A stretch of 64,000 nucleotides of DNA from Pseudoalteromonas neustonica (GCF_001653135.1 NZ_BDDS01000001.1:310001-374000); one strand, 5' to 3'; shown: positions 46,002 through 56,133, numbered from the stretch's first letter. The notes: a model not told the origin generated them from the sequence alone. Program-made: numbers and translations.

Positions 46002-46880
46002 ATGAAAGTGAAAAAAATGAAAAAAACAATGATTGCAAAATGTGCATGTATTATTAGCTTGTCGGCATTTACTTTAACGAGTGCTATGGCTGGTGCAAAA
46101 ACAGTGAGTGATAGTGTGATTGCAGAGCAGCGCGTAGCACTTGAAAAAAACACGAATGGCAAAGGCTTTGGGCCACAATCACCACGTGATATAGATCAAG
46201 GTTACGGAACTAATTTACGTAGCTTTGGTACTGCGCCTAGCCGTAGCGATCTTAATTTATGTAATATTCATTTTCATAAAAATGCAGAGCATAAAGGTGG
46301 CGAGTTCACCTCTTTTGCAGGCAACGGTGATGGGAAAGGTCATCACACCGGTTATATCTATGATGGTAAATTATCAGCAGCCCAGTTAAAACCCGTTAAT
46401 AGTAATATTTGTTCTGCAAAGGGGGATTCATTAAACGTAGGTGATACGCTAGAAGTGCACTTTGTTTATTCATCTGCACAAGTTACACCAGGGCCAACAT
46501 TAGGCGCGTGTTTAGCTGAAAGTACGATGAATCCGGGCTTGAGAGTTGAAGGGCAGGTGATTGTTTTAGCGAATGATAAAAATGCGCTTAACTTTTCACA
46601 ACTTGCTGATATTGAAAAAGTAAATGGCTATTATCAAGCGCCTAATATACCAACTAATATGGGGGTGCCTGTTGAATACCTAGGATCGACTACTGGCCCA
46701 TCATATAATGAAAAAGCGTCACCGTTACAGGTGAGCTGGAGCGTCCGACCTAATGTTGCAATGGTTGATATTAACAGTGTTGGTAAGTGGTGTAATGATA
46801 ATGTATTTAAAGAAGATCATGCCCACGCTGTGCGAAACTTAGTGCAAAACCCTAAGTTGTTATCGCCTATTTCACTTTAA
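46002..46880 (+). CDS. Delta-class carbonic anhydrase, exported
   Basis: 292 residues with a signal peptide (about 1-30, ending SAMA), so periplasmic. AAAAGG lies 8 bases before the ATG. It matches the delta-class pattern first known from diatoms and later from bacteria: FGPQSPRDID, then LCNIHFHKNAEHKGGEF with His90 and His92, and TLEVHFVYSS with His153, the expected three zinc ligands. The SPRDI and Cys positions (Cys87, Cys137) also fit. It would interconvert CO2 and bicarbonate. Convergent with a two-component pair, whose regulator gene begins at a shared terminator. Confidence 0.8.
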   Translation: MKVKKMKKTMIAKCACIISLSAFTLTSAMAGAKTVSDSVIAEQRVALEKNTNGKGFGPQSPRDIDQGYGTNLRSFGTAPSRSDLNLCNIHFHKNAEHKGGEFTSFAGNGDGKGHHTGYIYDGKLSAAQLKPVNSNICSAKGDSLNVGDTLEVHFVYSSAQVTPGPTLGACLAESTMNPGLRVEGQVIVLANDKNALNFSQLADIEKVNGYYQAPNIPTNMGVPVEYLGSTTGPSYNEKASPLQVSWSVRPNVAMVDINSVGKWCNDNVFKEDHAHAVRNLVQNPKLLSPISL

Positions 46881-46889
46881 TATAATTAA

Positions 46890-46912
46890 AGCGCGAGTGA
46901 CCCGCTCGCGCT
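46890..46912. terminator. Shared terminator between convergent genes
   Basis: AGCGCGAG / CTCGCGCT stem, GC-rich, overlapping the stop codon of the response-regulator gene. Confidence 0.65.
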
Positions 46913-47591
46913 ATTTTAGACTCATTCTATAACCATTTCCGCGCAATGTTTGGATAGTTAAATCAGGTTCGCTTTCTATTTTTTTTCTTAATTTACTAAC
47001 ATAAACATCAACAATATTAGTATTTGGCTCATTATAGGTTTGCCATACACGGCTCAATATTCGCTCTCGAGATAGTACTTTGTCTTGGTTTTCAACAAAA
47101 TAAAGCAATAACTCAAACTCAATTTTTGTCAGCGGTAACTCTTCATCATTGAGTAACGCTATGCGTTGTTGGATCAGTAAAGCGAGTGAACCGATGTTTT
47201 GTGTTGTTTGATTATGCTGCTGCGGTGTATTCATGCGTCGTTTTAATGCGAGTACACGGGCTAATAGCTCATCAAAATCAAAAGGTTTACATAGGTAGTC
47301 ATCAGCGCCCATTTCGAGTCCTTTAACGCGTTCAGATACTTCATCCAGTGCAGTTAACATCAAAATCATGGGGGGGGTTGGTAAGGCTTTTATAGCTTCG
47401 AGTATTGATAAACTATCTTGTGAACCAAATAGCCTATCGAGGATCACTAGTTGAGGGGAGTGCTTTTTAATAAACGGGAGCACTTCGTGTAGTTCATTTA
47501 GGTTTGTACATTCATAGCCTTCAGCCCGTAAACCTCGCGATAAAAAATTTAATAGAGGTAATTCATCGTCTGCGAGTAATATATTCATCAT
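46911..47591 (-). CDS. OmpR-family response regulator
   Basis: 226 residues. Receiver (about 1-115) with LLADDE, the phospho-acceptor Asp52 in VILDRLFGSQDS (where LPxxDG is usual), MLTA and CKPFDFDELLAR; winged helix (about 130-224) with LSRERILSRVWQTY, VDVYVSKLRKKIE and TLRGNGYRM. The kinase ATG upstream and this gene overlap by 4 bases in the order kinase then regulator, so they are cotranscribed. Targets are unknown; the neighbouring carbonic anhydrase is only a possibility. Confidence 0.9.
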   Translation of the reverse strand: MMNILLADDELPLLNFLSRGLRAEGYECTNLNELHEVLPFIKKHSPQLVILDRLFGSQDSLSILEAIKALPTPPMILMLTALDEVSERVKGLEMGADDYLCKPFDFDELLARVLALKRRMNTPQQHNQTTQNIGSLALLIQQRIALLNDEELPLTKIEFELLLYFVENQDKVLSRERILSRVWQTYNEPNTNIVDVYVSKLRKKIESEPDLTIQTLRGNGYRMSLK

Positions 47592-49144
47592 ACATGTCCT
47601 AAAGGTAAAGAGATTGAAAATACAGATCCCTGTCCTTGGGTAGATATAACGCTAATGCTGCCATCGTGAGCTTCAATAATGGCTTTTGCGATTGGTAGCC
47701 CTAAACCTAAGCCTTCACTGTGTTTACTAAAGCGCACAAAACGTTCAAAAATATTATCAACTTCAGCAGCAGAGATCCCTTCTCCATGATCTTTTATGGT
47801 AATCGTAATAAGTGACTCTGTTTTATGTAGACTGATGTCGATGGGTTGATCTGATTTTGAGTATTTAATGGCGTTGTCGAATAAAATTGCTAGCACTTGC
47901 TGTATTCTTTGGGTGTCTATTGTTACGACTAAATCGTCTAGATCTGAGTGAGTTACGCATGCAATGCTGCGACTTAGGTTCAGTTTTTGCCATTTAGCAA
48001 CTTCAGTTCTTATTAATGGCATTATTTGGGTTGGTAAAACCTCTAAGCCTATTTGGTTCATCTCTGCGCGCGTTAACAATAGTAGGTCGTCAACTAAACG
48101 GCTTAGACCCACGGCTTGTCCGAGTATTGAGGTTAGTGTTTGGTTAAAGTCATCAACCGATACAGACTGCATTCTCAGTGTTACTTGTGCTTCACCTCTG
48201 ATTATCGTTAATGGTGTGCGTAATTCATGTGAAACATCGGCAATAAATTGACGACGCCTTGAGTCAATTTTAGTTAATAAAAGGTTGGCTTCAGTGAGTT
48301 CACTGGTACGTTGTTTTACTTCTTGTTCTAATTGTTTTCTAGATTGTATTGCATTGTTTTCATGATCTTGAAGGCGCAGAGCGAGTTGATTTATCGAGGT
48401 GGCAAGTTCTTCAAACTCATCATCTAGTTTTACAGATATAGGTTTTTGGTAATGGCCCAGCGCAATAGAATTTGTTGCGTTAGCAATTAGTATAAGAGGT
48501 TGATAAAGCTGGTTAAAAAGCCAATAGCAGCCATATAATATTAGTGGAATAGAAAGAGCGCCTAGGCCAATAGCAAACCATAATATAGTGGTGTTGAGCA
48601 TATCCATTTTGGCATTAATTGCTGTAACAACACGGGTTTGGCGAGCCACGGCTGAATTGATAGCCTCTCTAAACTGATCATCAATGGTTACTTCTAATAA
48701 GCGTTTTAGTTGTGCCTGTTGATTTAACGGTGCTTTATTTCCGCTGCTCACAACCGCTCTAAATTCAATGGTGATTTCATCAATCATCCGTACAAGCTCA
48801 TCTGTATCTTCGATGCTTCCTTTGGTAAAAGATATACCAAGTGCTTTTCGTTGTTCAATTTCGAGCTTTTTAATTTGATTGAGTGACTGCTGAATTAAAT
48901 TTTGTTTTTTACGTACGTAAGCTTGGTTGGCATTTTGGCCAAAAATTATTTCATCGGTCAGTTGTTTAAAAAGTCGGTATGAAATACTTGATAGCTTTTC
49001 ATGCTCTACAAGTAATGAGTGCGCTATATTACTTTGTAATAAATTTTCACGTGTTAAATGCGACGATATTGCGGTGCTAAGCAGGGCCAAAAATAAAAAG
49101 AAGGCGGTTGTTAGGCCAAAATAAAAAAGTTTACGCTTATACAT
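47588..49144 (-). CDS. Sensor histidine kinase
   Basis: 518 residues. TM1 (about 7-27), a helical periplasmic sensor of about 155 residues rich in coiled-coil-like heptads (about 30-180), TM2 (about 187-210), HAMP (about 212-265), a coiled coil, HisKA with His306 in ADVSHELRTP, and HATPase with DNAIKYSKSDQ, KDHGEGIS and GLGLGLPIAKAI. First gene of a two-gene unit with the regulator (4-base overlap). The four-helix sensor shape is like kinases that bind small ligands; the signal is unknown. Confidence 0.9.
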   Translation of the reverse strand: MYKRKLFYFGLTTAFFLFLALLSTAISSHLTRENLLQSNIAHSLLVEHEKLSSISYRLFKQLTDEIIFGQNANQAYVRKKQNLIQQSLNQIKKLEIEQRKALGISFTKGSIEDTDELVRMIDEITIEFRAVVSSGNKAPLNQQAQLKRLLEVTIDDQFREAINSAVARQTRVVTAINAKMDMLNTTILWFAIGLGALSIPLILYGCYWLFNQLYQPLILIANATNSIALGHYQKPISVKLDDEFEELATSINQLALRLQDHENNAIQSRKQLEQEVKQRTSELTEANLLLTKIDSRRRQFIADVSHELRTPLTIIRGEAQVTLRMQSVSVDDFNQTLTSILGQAVGLSRLVDDLLLLTRAEMNQIGLEVLPTQIMPLIRTEVAKWQKLNLSRSIACVTHSDLDDLVVTIDTQRIQQVLAILFDNAIKYSKSDQPIDISLHKTESLITITIKDHGEGISAAEVDNIFERFVRFSKHSEGLGLGLPIAKAIIEAHDGSISVISTQGQGSVFSISLPLGHV

Positions 49145-49447
49145 AATAGTTACTTATTCTAAAAGTCAGGTAAGGGTACATGTAAGGCTTTTACGACGCA
49201 ATAAAAGCTACTTAGGGTTGTATTGTAATTAACCAAAAATCTGGATAATAAACCTCTCTACAATGGCTATTTTCAACGCTAACAGCCTACTCAAAAGGTG
49301 AATATGCCATTTTTCCCAGGTAAAGAGCAAAGTAAGTGGTGAGTAAGCAAAAGTGTTTTCCAAGAGTTTTGCACGTAATGTCTACAAATAGACAAATTCA
49401 GTGTGAGTGATTATTATAATCGAAAATTTATTTACGCGTGCTTACTT
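49145..49447 (+). promoter_or_regulatory. Leader of yjdM with a -10 and a small inverted repeat
   Basis: TATAAT at 49415-49420, 28 bases before the start, and the inverted repeat TGTCTA-CAAA-TAGACA at 49379-49394 just upstream. No good -35 is visible. Confidence 0.3.
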
Positions 49448-49783
49448 ATGTCTTTACCCCTTTGCCCAAAATGCCAATCTGAATATGTATACCAAGATCA
49501 CACTTTATTGATTTGCCCTGAGTGTTCACATGAATGGGATCCTGTCAGTGATGCCTTAGAAGATGCAGTTAACGTTAAAGATGCCAATGGCACTTTATTA
49601 GCCGAGGGCGATAAAGTAACTGTGGTTAAAGATCTAAAAATTAAAGCCAGCTCGCTCGTTATTAAAATTGGCACCAAAGCGGTGATCCGTTGGATTAAAG
49701 ATACGAAAGACCATCAGCTCGATTGTAAGGTCGATGGGGTAGGCGAAATGATGATAACGGCTAAGTTTGTGAAAAAAGCGTAG
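49448..49783 (+). CDS. yjdM: Zinc-ribbon protein YjdM (PhnA family)
   Basis: 111 residues from the ATG at 49448, exactly the length of Escherichia coli YjdM, beginning MSLPLCPKCQSEYVYQD. An upstream in-frame start would add 15 residues with no family support. N-terminal zinc ribbon with two Cys pairs (CPKC and CPEC), then the PhnA C-terminal domain with VKDANGTLLAEGDKVTVVKDLK and VIKIGTKA. Despite the old name it is not a phosphonate hydrolase; its role is unknown. No operon partner. Confidence 0.92.
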   Translation: MSLPLCPKCQSEYVYQDHTLLICPECSHEWDPVSDALEDAVNVKDANGTLLAEGDKVTVVKDLKIKASSLVIKIGTKAVIRWIKDTKDHQLDCKVDGVGEMMITAKFVKKA

Positions 49784-49909
49784 GGCCTGTTTATCTTTCG
49801 AGGTTGAGTTTGCAGCAGCATGTTAGGTTTTTAGACAAGGCAGAGCCTATGATATGTGATTATTAAAGTAATTATATTATCCCTTGCTGTGTAATTTTTA
49901 CAGCTAAGC

Positions 49910-49978
49910 GATTTCGAAATAGTTGTTTTATGTTCCTAATGCCACCGATGTTCGCATTTTGAGGTGACTTGGGTGTAT
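49910..49978. repeat. Truncated right end of the ~270-bp repeat
   Basis: Ends GCATTTTGAGGTGACTTGGG and TGTATAG, matching the right end of 39576-39850 in sense. Only about 70 bases remain. Confidence 0.55.
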
Positions 49979-50068
49979 AGGCCAAAGTATGATATTTGGC
50001 ATTCGCAATTGTGTTGATTGCAGGTACTGGTTGCTATAAAGTGGTTTTTTTAATCAGAAGGAAATGAC

Positions 50069-52141
50069 GTGAAAAGAAAAAATATATTGCGTACTGCACT
50101 GATCGCTTCTTCGTTAATAATAACTAATACTTTTGCCACAGAAGACCCCTTTCTATGGCTTGAAGAGGTTGAAAGTAAACAAGCTCTTGACTGGGTTAAA
50201 AAACAAAACGATGAATCTTTAACGCACCTTAAATCCCAGAAAAGCTATCAAGCAACATTTGATAATACGTTAGCGATTTTAAATGACAAAGAGCGGATAC
50301 CATATGCCGCAGAACGTGCGGGTTATTATTATAATTTTTGGCGTGATGAAACACATGTTCGTGGTGTTTATCGCCGTACTACATTTGCTGAATATCAAAA
50401 AGATTCACCAAAGTGGGAAACGGTTTTAAATCTAGATGAATTAGCTGAGCAAGAAAATGAAAACTGGGTATATAAAGGTATGAATTGCCATTACCCTCGC
50501 TATCAGCGCTGTTTATTATCATTATCTCGTGGCGGTGCGGATGCAACCGTTGTAAGAGAGTTTGATATTAGCACTAAGTCATTTGTTAAAGATGGTTTTA
50601 GTTTACCAGAAGCAAAATCATCTATTTCTTGGTATGACGAAAATACAGTATTTGTTGGTACTAATTTTGGCGAAGGTTCAATGACTGACTCTGGTTATCC
50701 AGGGGTAGTAAAGTTGTGGAAGCGAGGCACCAAATTAGAGTCCGCAAAAACAGTATTTACTGCGAGTAAAAGTTCTGTATCAGCAGGGGGGTATACGGCT
50801 TATGACGGCGATAAAACGCATCATTTGATTTATGATGGTACAAGTTTTTATACGCGTGACATGTATGTTTTAGCAAAAGATAAACTCGTTAAGCTTAATC
50901 TTCCTAATGATGCGTCTGTAGTCGGATTAAATAACGATAAAGTGTTTGTACAGCTAAAATCGCCATGGAAAAAATTTGTGCAAGCGGAGGTTATTTATAC
51001 TGACGTCAACTCTTTAATTGCCGACAAAGCTGAGTTTATCAGTTTTATTAAACCTACTGAGCGCGTTTCAATTGAAAGCCTTCGTTTTACAAAGTCAGCT
51101 ATTTTAGTCACTGTAATGGAAGATGTAAAAAACAAACTCTATCATTATACCCCAGCTAAAAATGATGAATGGAAAATAGAGCAAGTCGATTTTCCTACGA
51201 CGGGAAGTATCTCGGTCTTCAATACAGATCCAGATAAAGATGATTTCTTCGTAAACTACACTGACTTTTTAACACCTTCAAGTTTGTATTTAGTTGATGG
51301 TAAAAGCCTCAGTCCGAAAGTAATAAAAAGTGCAAAGTCTCACTTTGATGCAAGTAAGTATGAATCGAAACAACATTTTGCAACGTCAAAAGATGGTACT
51401 AAAGTTCCTTACTTTATTGTTCATAGCAAAAATCTAAAGCTCGATGGTAAAAATCCTACCTTGTTATACGGCTATGGCGGTTTTGAGGTATCAATGCAGC
51501 CTTATTATTCAGCAAGTTTAGGAAAGAACTGGTTGGCTAATGATGGTGTATATGTATTGTCGAATATTCGCGGTGGCGGAGAGTATGGACCAAGCTGGCA
51601 CCAAAGTGCACAAAAAGAGAATCGTCATAAAGCTTTTGAAGATTTTGAAGCTATTGCAGAGGATTTGATTGCTCGAAAAATAACGTCACCAAAACACTTA
51701 GGAATTCAAGGTGGTAGCAACGGTGGTTTATTAGTTGGGGCTGCATTTACACGTCGACCTGATTTATATAATGCGGTTATTTGCCAAGTCCCATTACTTG
51801 ATATGAAACGTTTCAATAAGTTATTAGCTGGTGCTAGTTGGATGGGGGAGTACGGAAACCCTGATGTTGCAAGTGAATGGAATTATATTAAAACGTATTC
51901 GCCTTACCATAATTTGAAAAAGGAAACAGACTATCCAAAAGTGTTTTTTACTACTTCTACACGTGATGACCGTGTACACCCTGCACATGCACGTAAAATG
52001 GTAGCAAAAATGCAAGGCATGGGTCTTGAAGTTCTTTACTTTGAAAATATGGAAGGTGGTCATGCTGGCGCTGCTAATAATGAGCAAAGCGCGATGGTGA
52101 GTAGTTTAAGCTATGTTTATCTTATGGAAAGATTAAAGTAG
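50069..52141 (+). CDS. Prolyl oligopeptidase, exported (S9A)
   Basis: 690 residues with GTG start and a GAAGGA-type site upstream. Signal peptide about 1-23 (LIITNTFA). N-terminal DPFLWLEEV, then a seven-bladed propeller (about 80-415) and the alpha/beta-hydrolase catalytic domain: LLYGYGGFEVSM, the Ser550 nucleophile in GGSNGGLLVGA, Asp in STRDDRVHPAHARK, and His in MEGGHAGAA. Cleaves short peptides after proline; periplasmic location suggests peptide scavenging. It is most like the S9A/dipeptidyl branch. A terminator lies at 52161. Confidence 0.92.
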   Translation: MKRKNILRTALIASSLIITNTFATEDPFLWLEEVESKQALDWVKKQNDESLTHLKSQKSYQATFDNTLAILNDKERIPYAAERAGYYYNFWRDETHVRGVYRRTTFAEYQKDSPKWETVLNLDELAEQENENWVYKGMNCHYPRYQRCLLSLSRGGADATVVREFDISTKSFVKDGFSLPEAKSSISWYDENTVFVGTNFGEGSMTDSGYPGVVKLWKRGTKLESAKTVFTASKSSVSAGGYTAYDGDKTHHLIYDGTSFYTRDMYVLAKDKLVKLNLPNDASVVGLNNDKVFVQLKSPWKKFVQAEVIYTDVNSLIADKAEFISFIKPTERVSIESLRFTKSAILVTVMEDVKNKLYHYTPAKNDEWKIEQVDFPTTGSISVFNTDPDKDDFFVNYTDFLTPSSLYLVDGKSLSPKVIKSAKSHFDASKYESKQHFATSKDGTKVPYFIVHSKNLKLDGKNPTLLYGYGGFEVSMQPYYSASLGKNWLANDGVYVLSNIRGGGEYGPSWHQSAQKENRHKAFEDFEAIAEDLIARKITSPKHLGIQGGSNGGLLVGAAFTRRPDLYNAVICQVPLLDMKRFNKLLAGASWMGEYGNPDVASEWNYIKTYSPYHNLKKETDYPKVFFTTSTRDDRVHPAHARKMVAKMQGMGLEVLYFENMEGGHAGAANNEQSAMVSSLSYVYLMERLK

Positions 52142-52160
52142 AGCATACTTCCAAATAAAT

Positions 52161-52188
52161 AAAAGGTCAGGCTAATATCTGACCTTTT
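52161..52188 (+). terminator. Terminator after the oligopeptidase gene
   Basis: Perfect AAAAGGTCAG / CTGACCTTTT stem with an eight-base loop; works on either strand. Confidence 0.8.
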
Positions 52189-52234
52189 ATTTTATAATCA
52201 ATATATTATCTTTTTTTGAATTCAAGAATTAAGT

Positions 52235-52468
52235 TTAGTTGTTATGCACTTGTGATACTAACCTATGATAACCCTCGCCTGTTGTTAAGTTTGCAGGGCA
52301 TTGAACATGACCTGAAAAATATTTGGTTCTTGTATTTGGCTCGTGAGGGGCACCGGCAACTTTTTGATATTTACACGTTGTATATTTATTCGCGGCTTCA
52401 CTATCAAAGCTAGTTGTAGTAACTAGTGTCACTGCAAAAGCGAGGTTCAATGTTATAAATCTCTTCAT
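52235..52468 (-). CDS. Small exported protein with two cysteines
   Basis: 77 residues. The signal peptide MKRFITLNLAFAVTLVTTTS with a cut near DSEA-ANK is clear, and TAGGA lies about 7 bases before the ATG. The mature part (about 50 residues) has two Cys (TTCKYQ and HVQCPANL) that could form a disulfide. No family was recognised. The gap to the SulP gene (52469-52749) shows nothing else. Confidence 0.55.
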   Translation of the reverse strand: MKRFITLNLAFAVTLVTTTSFDSEAANKYTTCKYQKVAGAPHEPNTRTKYFSGHVQCPANLTTGEGYHRLVSQVHNN

Positions 52469-52749
52469 TATTATTTCCTATTGATTGTTTACCCTGTTGG
52501 GTAATAAAAACTTAGCACTGTGAGTTTGGCTTTAATATTGAATAGTTTTCATATCGTCGAATGAAAATCATACAATTTAAGGTGTTGACTTGATTGGTTT
52601 GTTTTACTCAATAAAGATAAAAGACCACCGTTGGCAAAAACTATTATTTAATGTTGATATAGCGCTATACCCACCACTCAAATAATTTTATTGTTGAGTT
52701 TAATGGGATGAGTATTTTTCATCCATTAAGCAGTGTGTTTTTATTATTA

Positions 52750-54483
52750 CTAAGGCGCTATTTGATTTTCTTCAAATAAGTCGACTTGTTTAATAGGCTG
52801 ACTGACGCTGTTTTTTCGCAGGGCAACATATAGGTCTGAGTGGATGTAGATCCCTTCTTTGCCAGTTGTCATGCCTGCGATTTCAAACCACGTAAGTAGC
52901 TGGCGCTTTCTGCCTGCAAGCTCTAAACGAATATCGCGTTTTTTAAAAATCATATCTAAATCGGCTAGCATTGCCATGACACTTAAATCTAAGTGCGTAA
53001 AACAGGGCACAGCATCAATAATCACGCATTGTGTCTGTGTGTCGTCTTTTTGTCGTGCGTATTGCTCAAGAAGCCTGCGTTTAAAATAGCCTGCATTAAA
53101 GTAGGTTAGAGGAGAATTAAACCGATAAATAAATACACCTTGTACGGCTTTTGCTTTATCTGTGGTGTCTAAACTTCTTACTACGCCTTTTACATCAACG
53201 CCGAGCACATTGTCTGTTGGGCGCATTACAGTTCGAATAAATTGAAATAAACCTAATAGTACAGCAAGTGTGATCCCCGGTATTACACCAATAAAGAGCA
53301 CGGCGAACAAGGTTGCTAAGGCAAGGTAAAATGCGTGTTTGTCTTTGCGTTTTAATTGCCATACAGCTTTTAAATCTAATAAATGAATAGAGGCAATAAT
53401 AAGCACCACACCTAAAGCTGCGCTGGGAATAAACTCAAGGGGGGCTGTTAAAAACAGTGCAATGATAGCGATTATGCCAGCTGCAATGATTGACACTAAC
53501 TGTGTTTTACCGCCAGAGTCGTCGTTAACAGCAGTGCGTGAGTCTGCGCCACTTACAGCAAAGCCTTGTGATAAAGCTGAGCCAATATTAGCAATACCCA
53601 GTGCTCTAAATTCTTTATCAGCATCTATGTCGTAACCATTTTTTGCGGCAAAACTGCGCGCAGTAAGCATCATACTTACAAAGCTAACAATAGCTAAATT
53701 AAGTGCAGGCACCACCAGCTCACGAATAATCCCAAAATCATATACCGGGAGGTGAAATACCGGTAATCCACCTGTAACAGTACCAATAGTGTTTATATCA
53801 AACTGTTTTAAATTAAACAGCCATACGAGTATTGCGCCAAATGCTATGGCGAACATAGATGCAGGCCAGGTGGGCTTTAGGCGTTTCATTGTAAAATAAA
53901 CAGCAATTGTAAAGAAGGTCATTAAAAGAGTTGGAATATGAGTATGGGATAAGTATGTTGGTATTGCGGCTAAACGCTCCAATAAATACTTTTCATCAAA
54001 AGTGAAGCCAAGTATTTTTGAAAATTGACCAACAATAATAGTAATCGCGACACCATTTAATAAACCCATAAGAATCGGCTTAGATAAAAAGTCAGCTAAT
54101 ACTCCCAACTTAAAGCGGCTTGCAATAAAGCACCAAAAGCCGGTCATTGCAGTCATGGTGACAACAAGTTGCCAATGCTTGAAACTATCACCAGCTGCCA
54201 GTGGTGTAACGACTGCTGCAATAACAGCGCAAGTTGCTGCGTCAGGTCCGACGATGAGCTGTCTTGAAGTGCCAAATAATGCGTAAAGGATCATCGGTAA
54301 AATACAAGAGTATAAACCTACCGCAGCGTTAACACCGGTGAGTTGTGCATAGGCAATCGCAACTGGTAATGCCACCGCTGCGACAGAGAGTGCAGCTCTT
54401 ACATCATCAGCAAACCATTTTCGTTCATAGTGAAGTAACGTATTTAAGCCGGGCATAAAATTATATAAACGAGAGAGCAGCAT
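52750..54483 (-). CDS. SulP-family anion transporter with STAS domain
   Basis: 577 residues. Inner-membrane transporter with ten to fourteen helices (about 25-415): VALPVAIAYAQLTGVNAAVGLYS is the SulP signature, with LIVGPDAATCAVIAAV, VSGADSRTAVNDDSGGKTQLV and LIASIHLLDLKAVW. C-terminal cytoplasmic STAS domain (about 440-555) with VQGVFIYRFNSPLTYFNAGYF and VIIDAVPCFTHLDLS. Likely sulfate or bicarbonate uptake; the sequence alone does not decide. No carbonic-anhydrase fusion is present. Confidence 0.92.
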   Translation of the reverse strand: MLLSRLYNFMPGLNTLLHYERKWFADDVRAALSVAAVALPVAIAYAQLTGVNAAVGLYSCILPMILYALFGTSRQLIVGPDAATCAVIAAVVTPLAAGDSFKHWQLVVTMTAMTGFWCFIASRFKLGVLADFLSKPILMGLLNGVAITIIVGQFSKILGFTFDEKYLLERLAAIPTYLSHTHIPTLLMTFFTIAVYFTMKRLKPTWPASMFAIAFGAILVWLFNLKQFDINTIGTVTGGLPVFHLPVYDFGIIRELVVPALNLAIVSFVSMMLTARSFAAKNGYDIDADKEFRALGIANIGSALSQGFAVSGADSRTAVNDDSGGKTQLVSIIAAGIIAIIALFLTAPLEFIPSAALGVVLIIASIHLLDLKAVWQLKRKDKHAFYLALATLFAVLFIGVIPGITLAVLLGLFQFIRTVMRPTDNVLGVDVKGVVRSLDTTDKAKAVQGVFIYRFNSPLTYFNAGYFKRRLLEQYARQKDDTQTQCVIIDAVPCFTHLDLSVMAMLADLDMIFKKRDIRLELAGRKRQLLTWFEIAGMTTGKEGIYIHSDLYVALRKNSVSQPIKQVDLFEENQIAP

Positions 54484-54667
54484 AGCTTCCTTTTTACACT
54501 TTGGTAGTAAATTTAATCTAATCAGTATAGCGCAGAGTCTGTTTTTTTACTTAATAGCAATAACTTAGGTTATATAAAATAACCTATTTTTATGTAAGCA
54601 GAAAATGATTGATTGGCTAACGAAAGTTTAGCTTAAATATAATTTGAGTTAAGATGCTTACTCCCCT

Positions 54668-56125
54668 ATGGATAGAGATATTAAAATGGATTTTTGGACC
54701 TGTATTTTTGTATTGTTTGCTTTTTTTGCCGTGCTACAACTTTTGAACTCACTATTTCCTACGCTTAAAAATAAGAGTACGTTGTTTAATTTTTTAGTAA
54801 GCCCTTCAATGGTTTTTTCAGGGCCTGTTGATAGTGAACGCTCGGATTCATATTATTACTCGGTCAATAAAAAGCAGATCCGTTTTTCTCCAATGGGAAA
54901 CTGGTTTTCACTCGGTAATAGCTTAGTTGAAGGCGCTGATATTGATTCATTTGAAGTCATCGCGCGTAACTTTGCAAAAGATAAGTATCTGCTTTATTAC
55001 GGTTGCCATGTTATTTCAGGTCAAGTGGATTACGATAGCTTTGAAATTATAGAGCACGATGTTATTCGCGATAAATACCATGTTTTTATTCATAAGCGCA
55101 GCGTGTCTTTTGCCATGGCGAGTCAATTAAGACCAGAACAACAGTTCATCATTCTAGATGGTGCAGATCCTGCCACATTTGTATTAATGAATGATTTTTG
55201 GGCAAAAGACTGCAACCACCATTATTATAACTTTGTACGCCAGAATATCGGTTACGACACGTTTTCACATTTAACTGAGTCTATAGTGAAAGATCAACAT
55301 AGCGTGTTTATTAAATGCGATGATACGTTTAATAGAACGGCTGTCAGTGGCGTTGGAGTAAAAGCATTTGATGAGCGCTACATATACGACGATAACCACT
55401 TATATTGGCATCAAGGCAAATATGAGCAGGATATTGATGGTTCTTTTAATACAACAACATGGCTTGAATGCGTGCCATACAAAGATATTAATACACTAAA
55501 AGTGCTCGACGACGATTACTTTATTATTGATAGTAAAGTGTATTTAGGGGCTGAGGAATTACCCAATGCCAAAGCTAATGAGTTTGAGCTATTAAGTAAC
55601 TTTGCATTTGGGTGTGACTCACAGCAGGTTTTTTACTTAGCTAAACCACTAGAAAAAGTAGTGCCTGAACATTTTGCATTATTATCTCCATCCGGAAATT
55701 ACTCCAGCGATAAAAATCACCTATATTTTAAACAACAGCTTATTGGTCCTTATAGCGACGAGCGAGTAGAGCTAAGCAACAATGATTTTTTAAAAACGAC
55801 TGATGCAGTTTACTATCAAGGCACGCAATTGGAATCTGTTGATGTACAGGAGTTCGCGCTATTAGAGCGGTTTGCTATGTATGGCTGTGACGGAAAAACA
55901 GTGTATTTTGGTCACCATAAAATACATGGGGTAGATCTTGATAGCATGGAAGTTGTTAATCGAGATAAGCTGCTAAAAGATGCTGATGCCGTGTATTGGC
56001 ACGAGAAAAAAGTACTTGGAGCTGACCCTAAAACGTTTACTATAAGTCATCGAGACTATGATAAATATGACTGCGAAGACGATTATTATTTTTATAAAGA
56101 AGCTGAGCGCGTAGGTAAAAAATAG
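54668..56125 (+). CDS. DKNYY-type repeat protein with N-terminal membrane anchor
   Basis: 485 residues. One hydrophobic helix (about 10-28) near the N terminus, then many repeats of the DKNYY kind, of about 30-40 residues, in which a surface-like motif reads DxxxVYYxxxxxx: DKYLLYYGCHVISG, DKYHVFIHKRS, DDNHLYWHQGKYEQDIDG, DKNHLYFKQQLIG, DADAVYWHEKKVLGAD. Family function unknown; probably a periplasmic or surface scaffold. An ATG six codons later (54686) is an equally possible start. A terminator at 56134 follows. Confidence 0.75.
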   Translation: MDRDIKMDFWTCIFVLFAFFAVLQLLNSLFPTLKNKSTLFNFLVSPSMVFSGPVDSERSDSYYYSVNKKQIRFSPMGNWFSLGNSLVEGADIDSFEVIARNFAKDKYLLYYGCHVISGQVDYDSFEIIEHDVIRDKYHVFIHKRSVSFAMASQLRPEQQFIILDGADPATFVLMNDFWAKDCNHHYYNFVRQNIGYDTFSHLTESIVKDQHSVFIKCDDTFNRTAVSGVGVKAFDERYIYDDNHLYWHQGKYEQDIDGSFNTTTWLECVPYKDINTLKVLDDDYFIIDSKVYLGAEELPNAKANEFELLSNFAFGCDSQQVFYLAKPLEKVVPEHFALLSPSGNYSSDKNHLYFKQQLIGPYSDERVELSNNDFLKTTDAVYYQGTQLESVDVQEFALLERFAMYGCDGKTVYFGHHKIHGVDLDSMEVVNRDKLLKDADAVYWHEKKVLGADPKTFTISHRDYDKYDCEDDYYFYKEAERVGKK

Positions 56126-56133
56126 CGACAAAA

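Noticed and set aside
49403..49447. N-terminal extension of YjdM
   Set aside because: The ATG at 49448 gives the exact family length and start.
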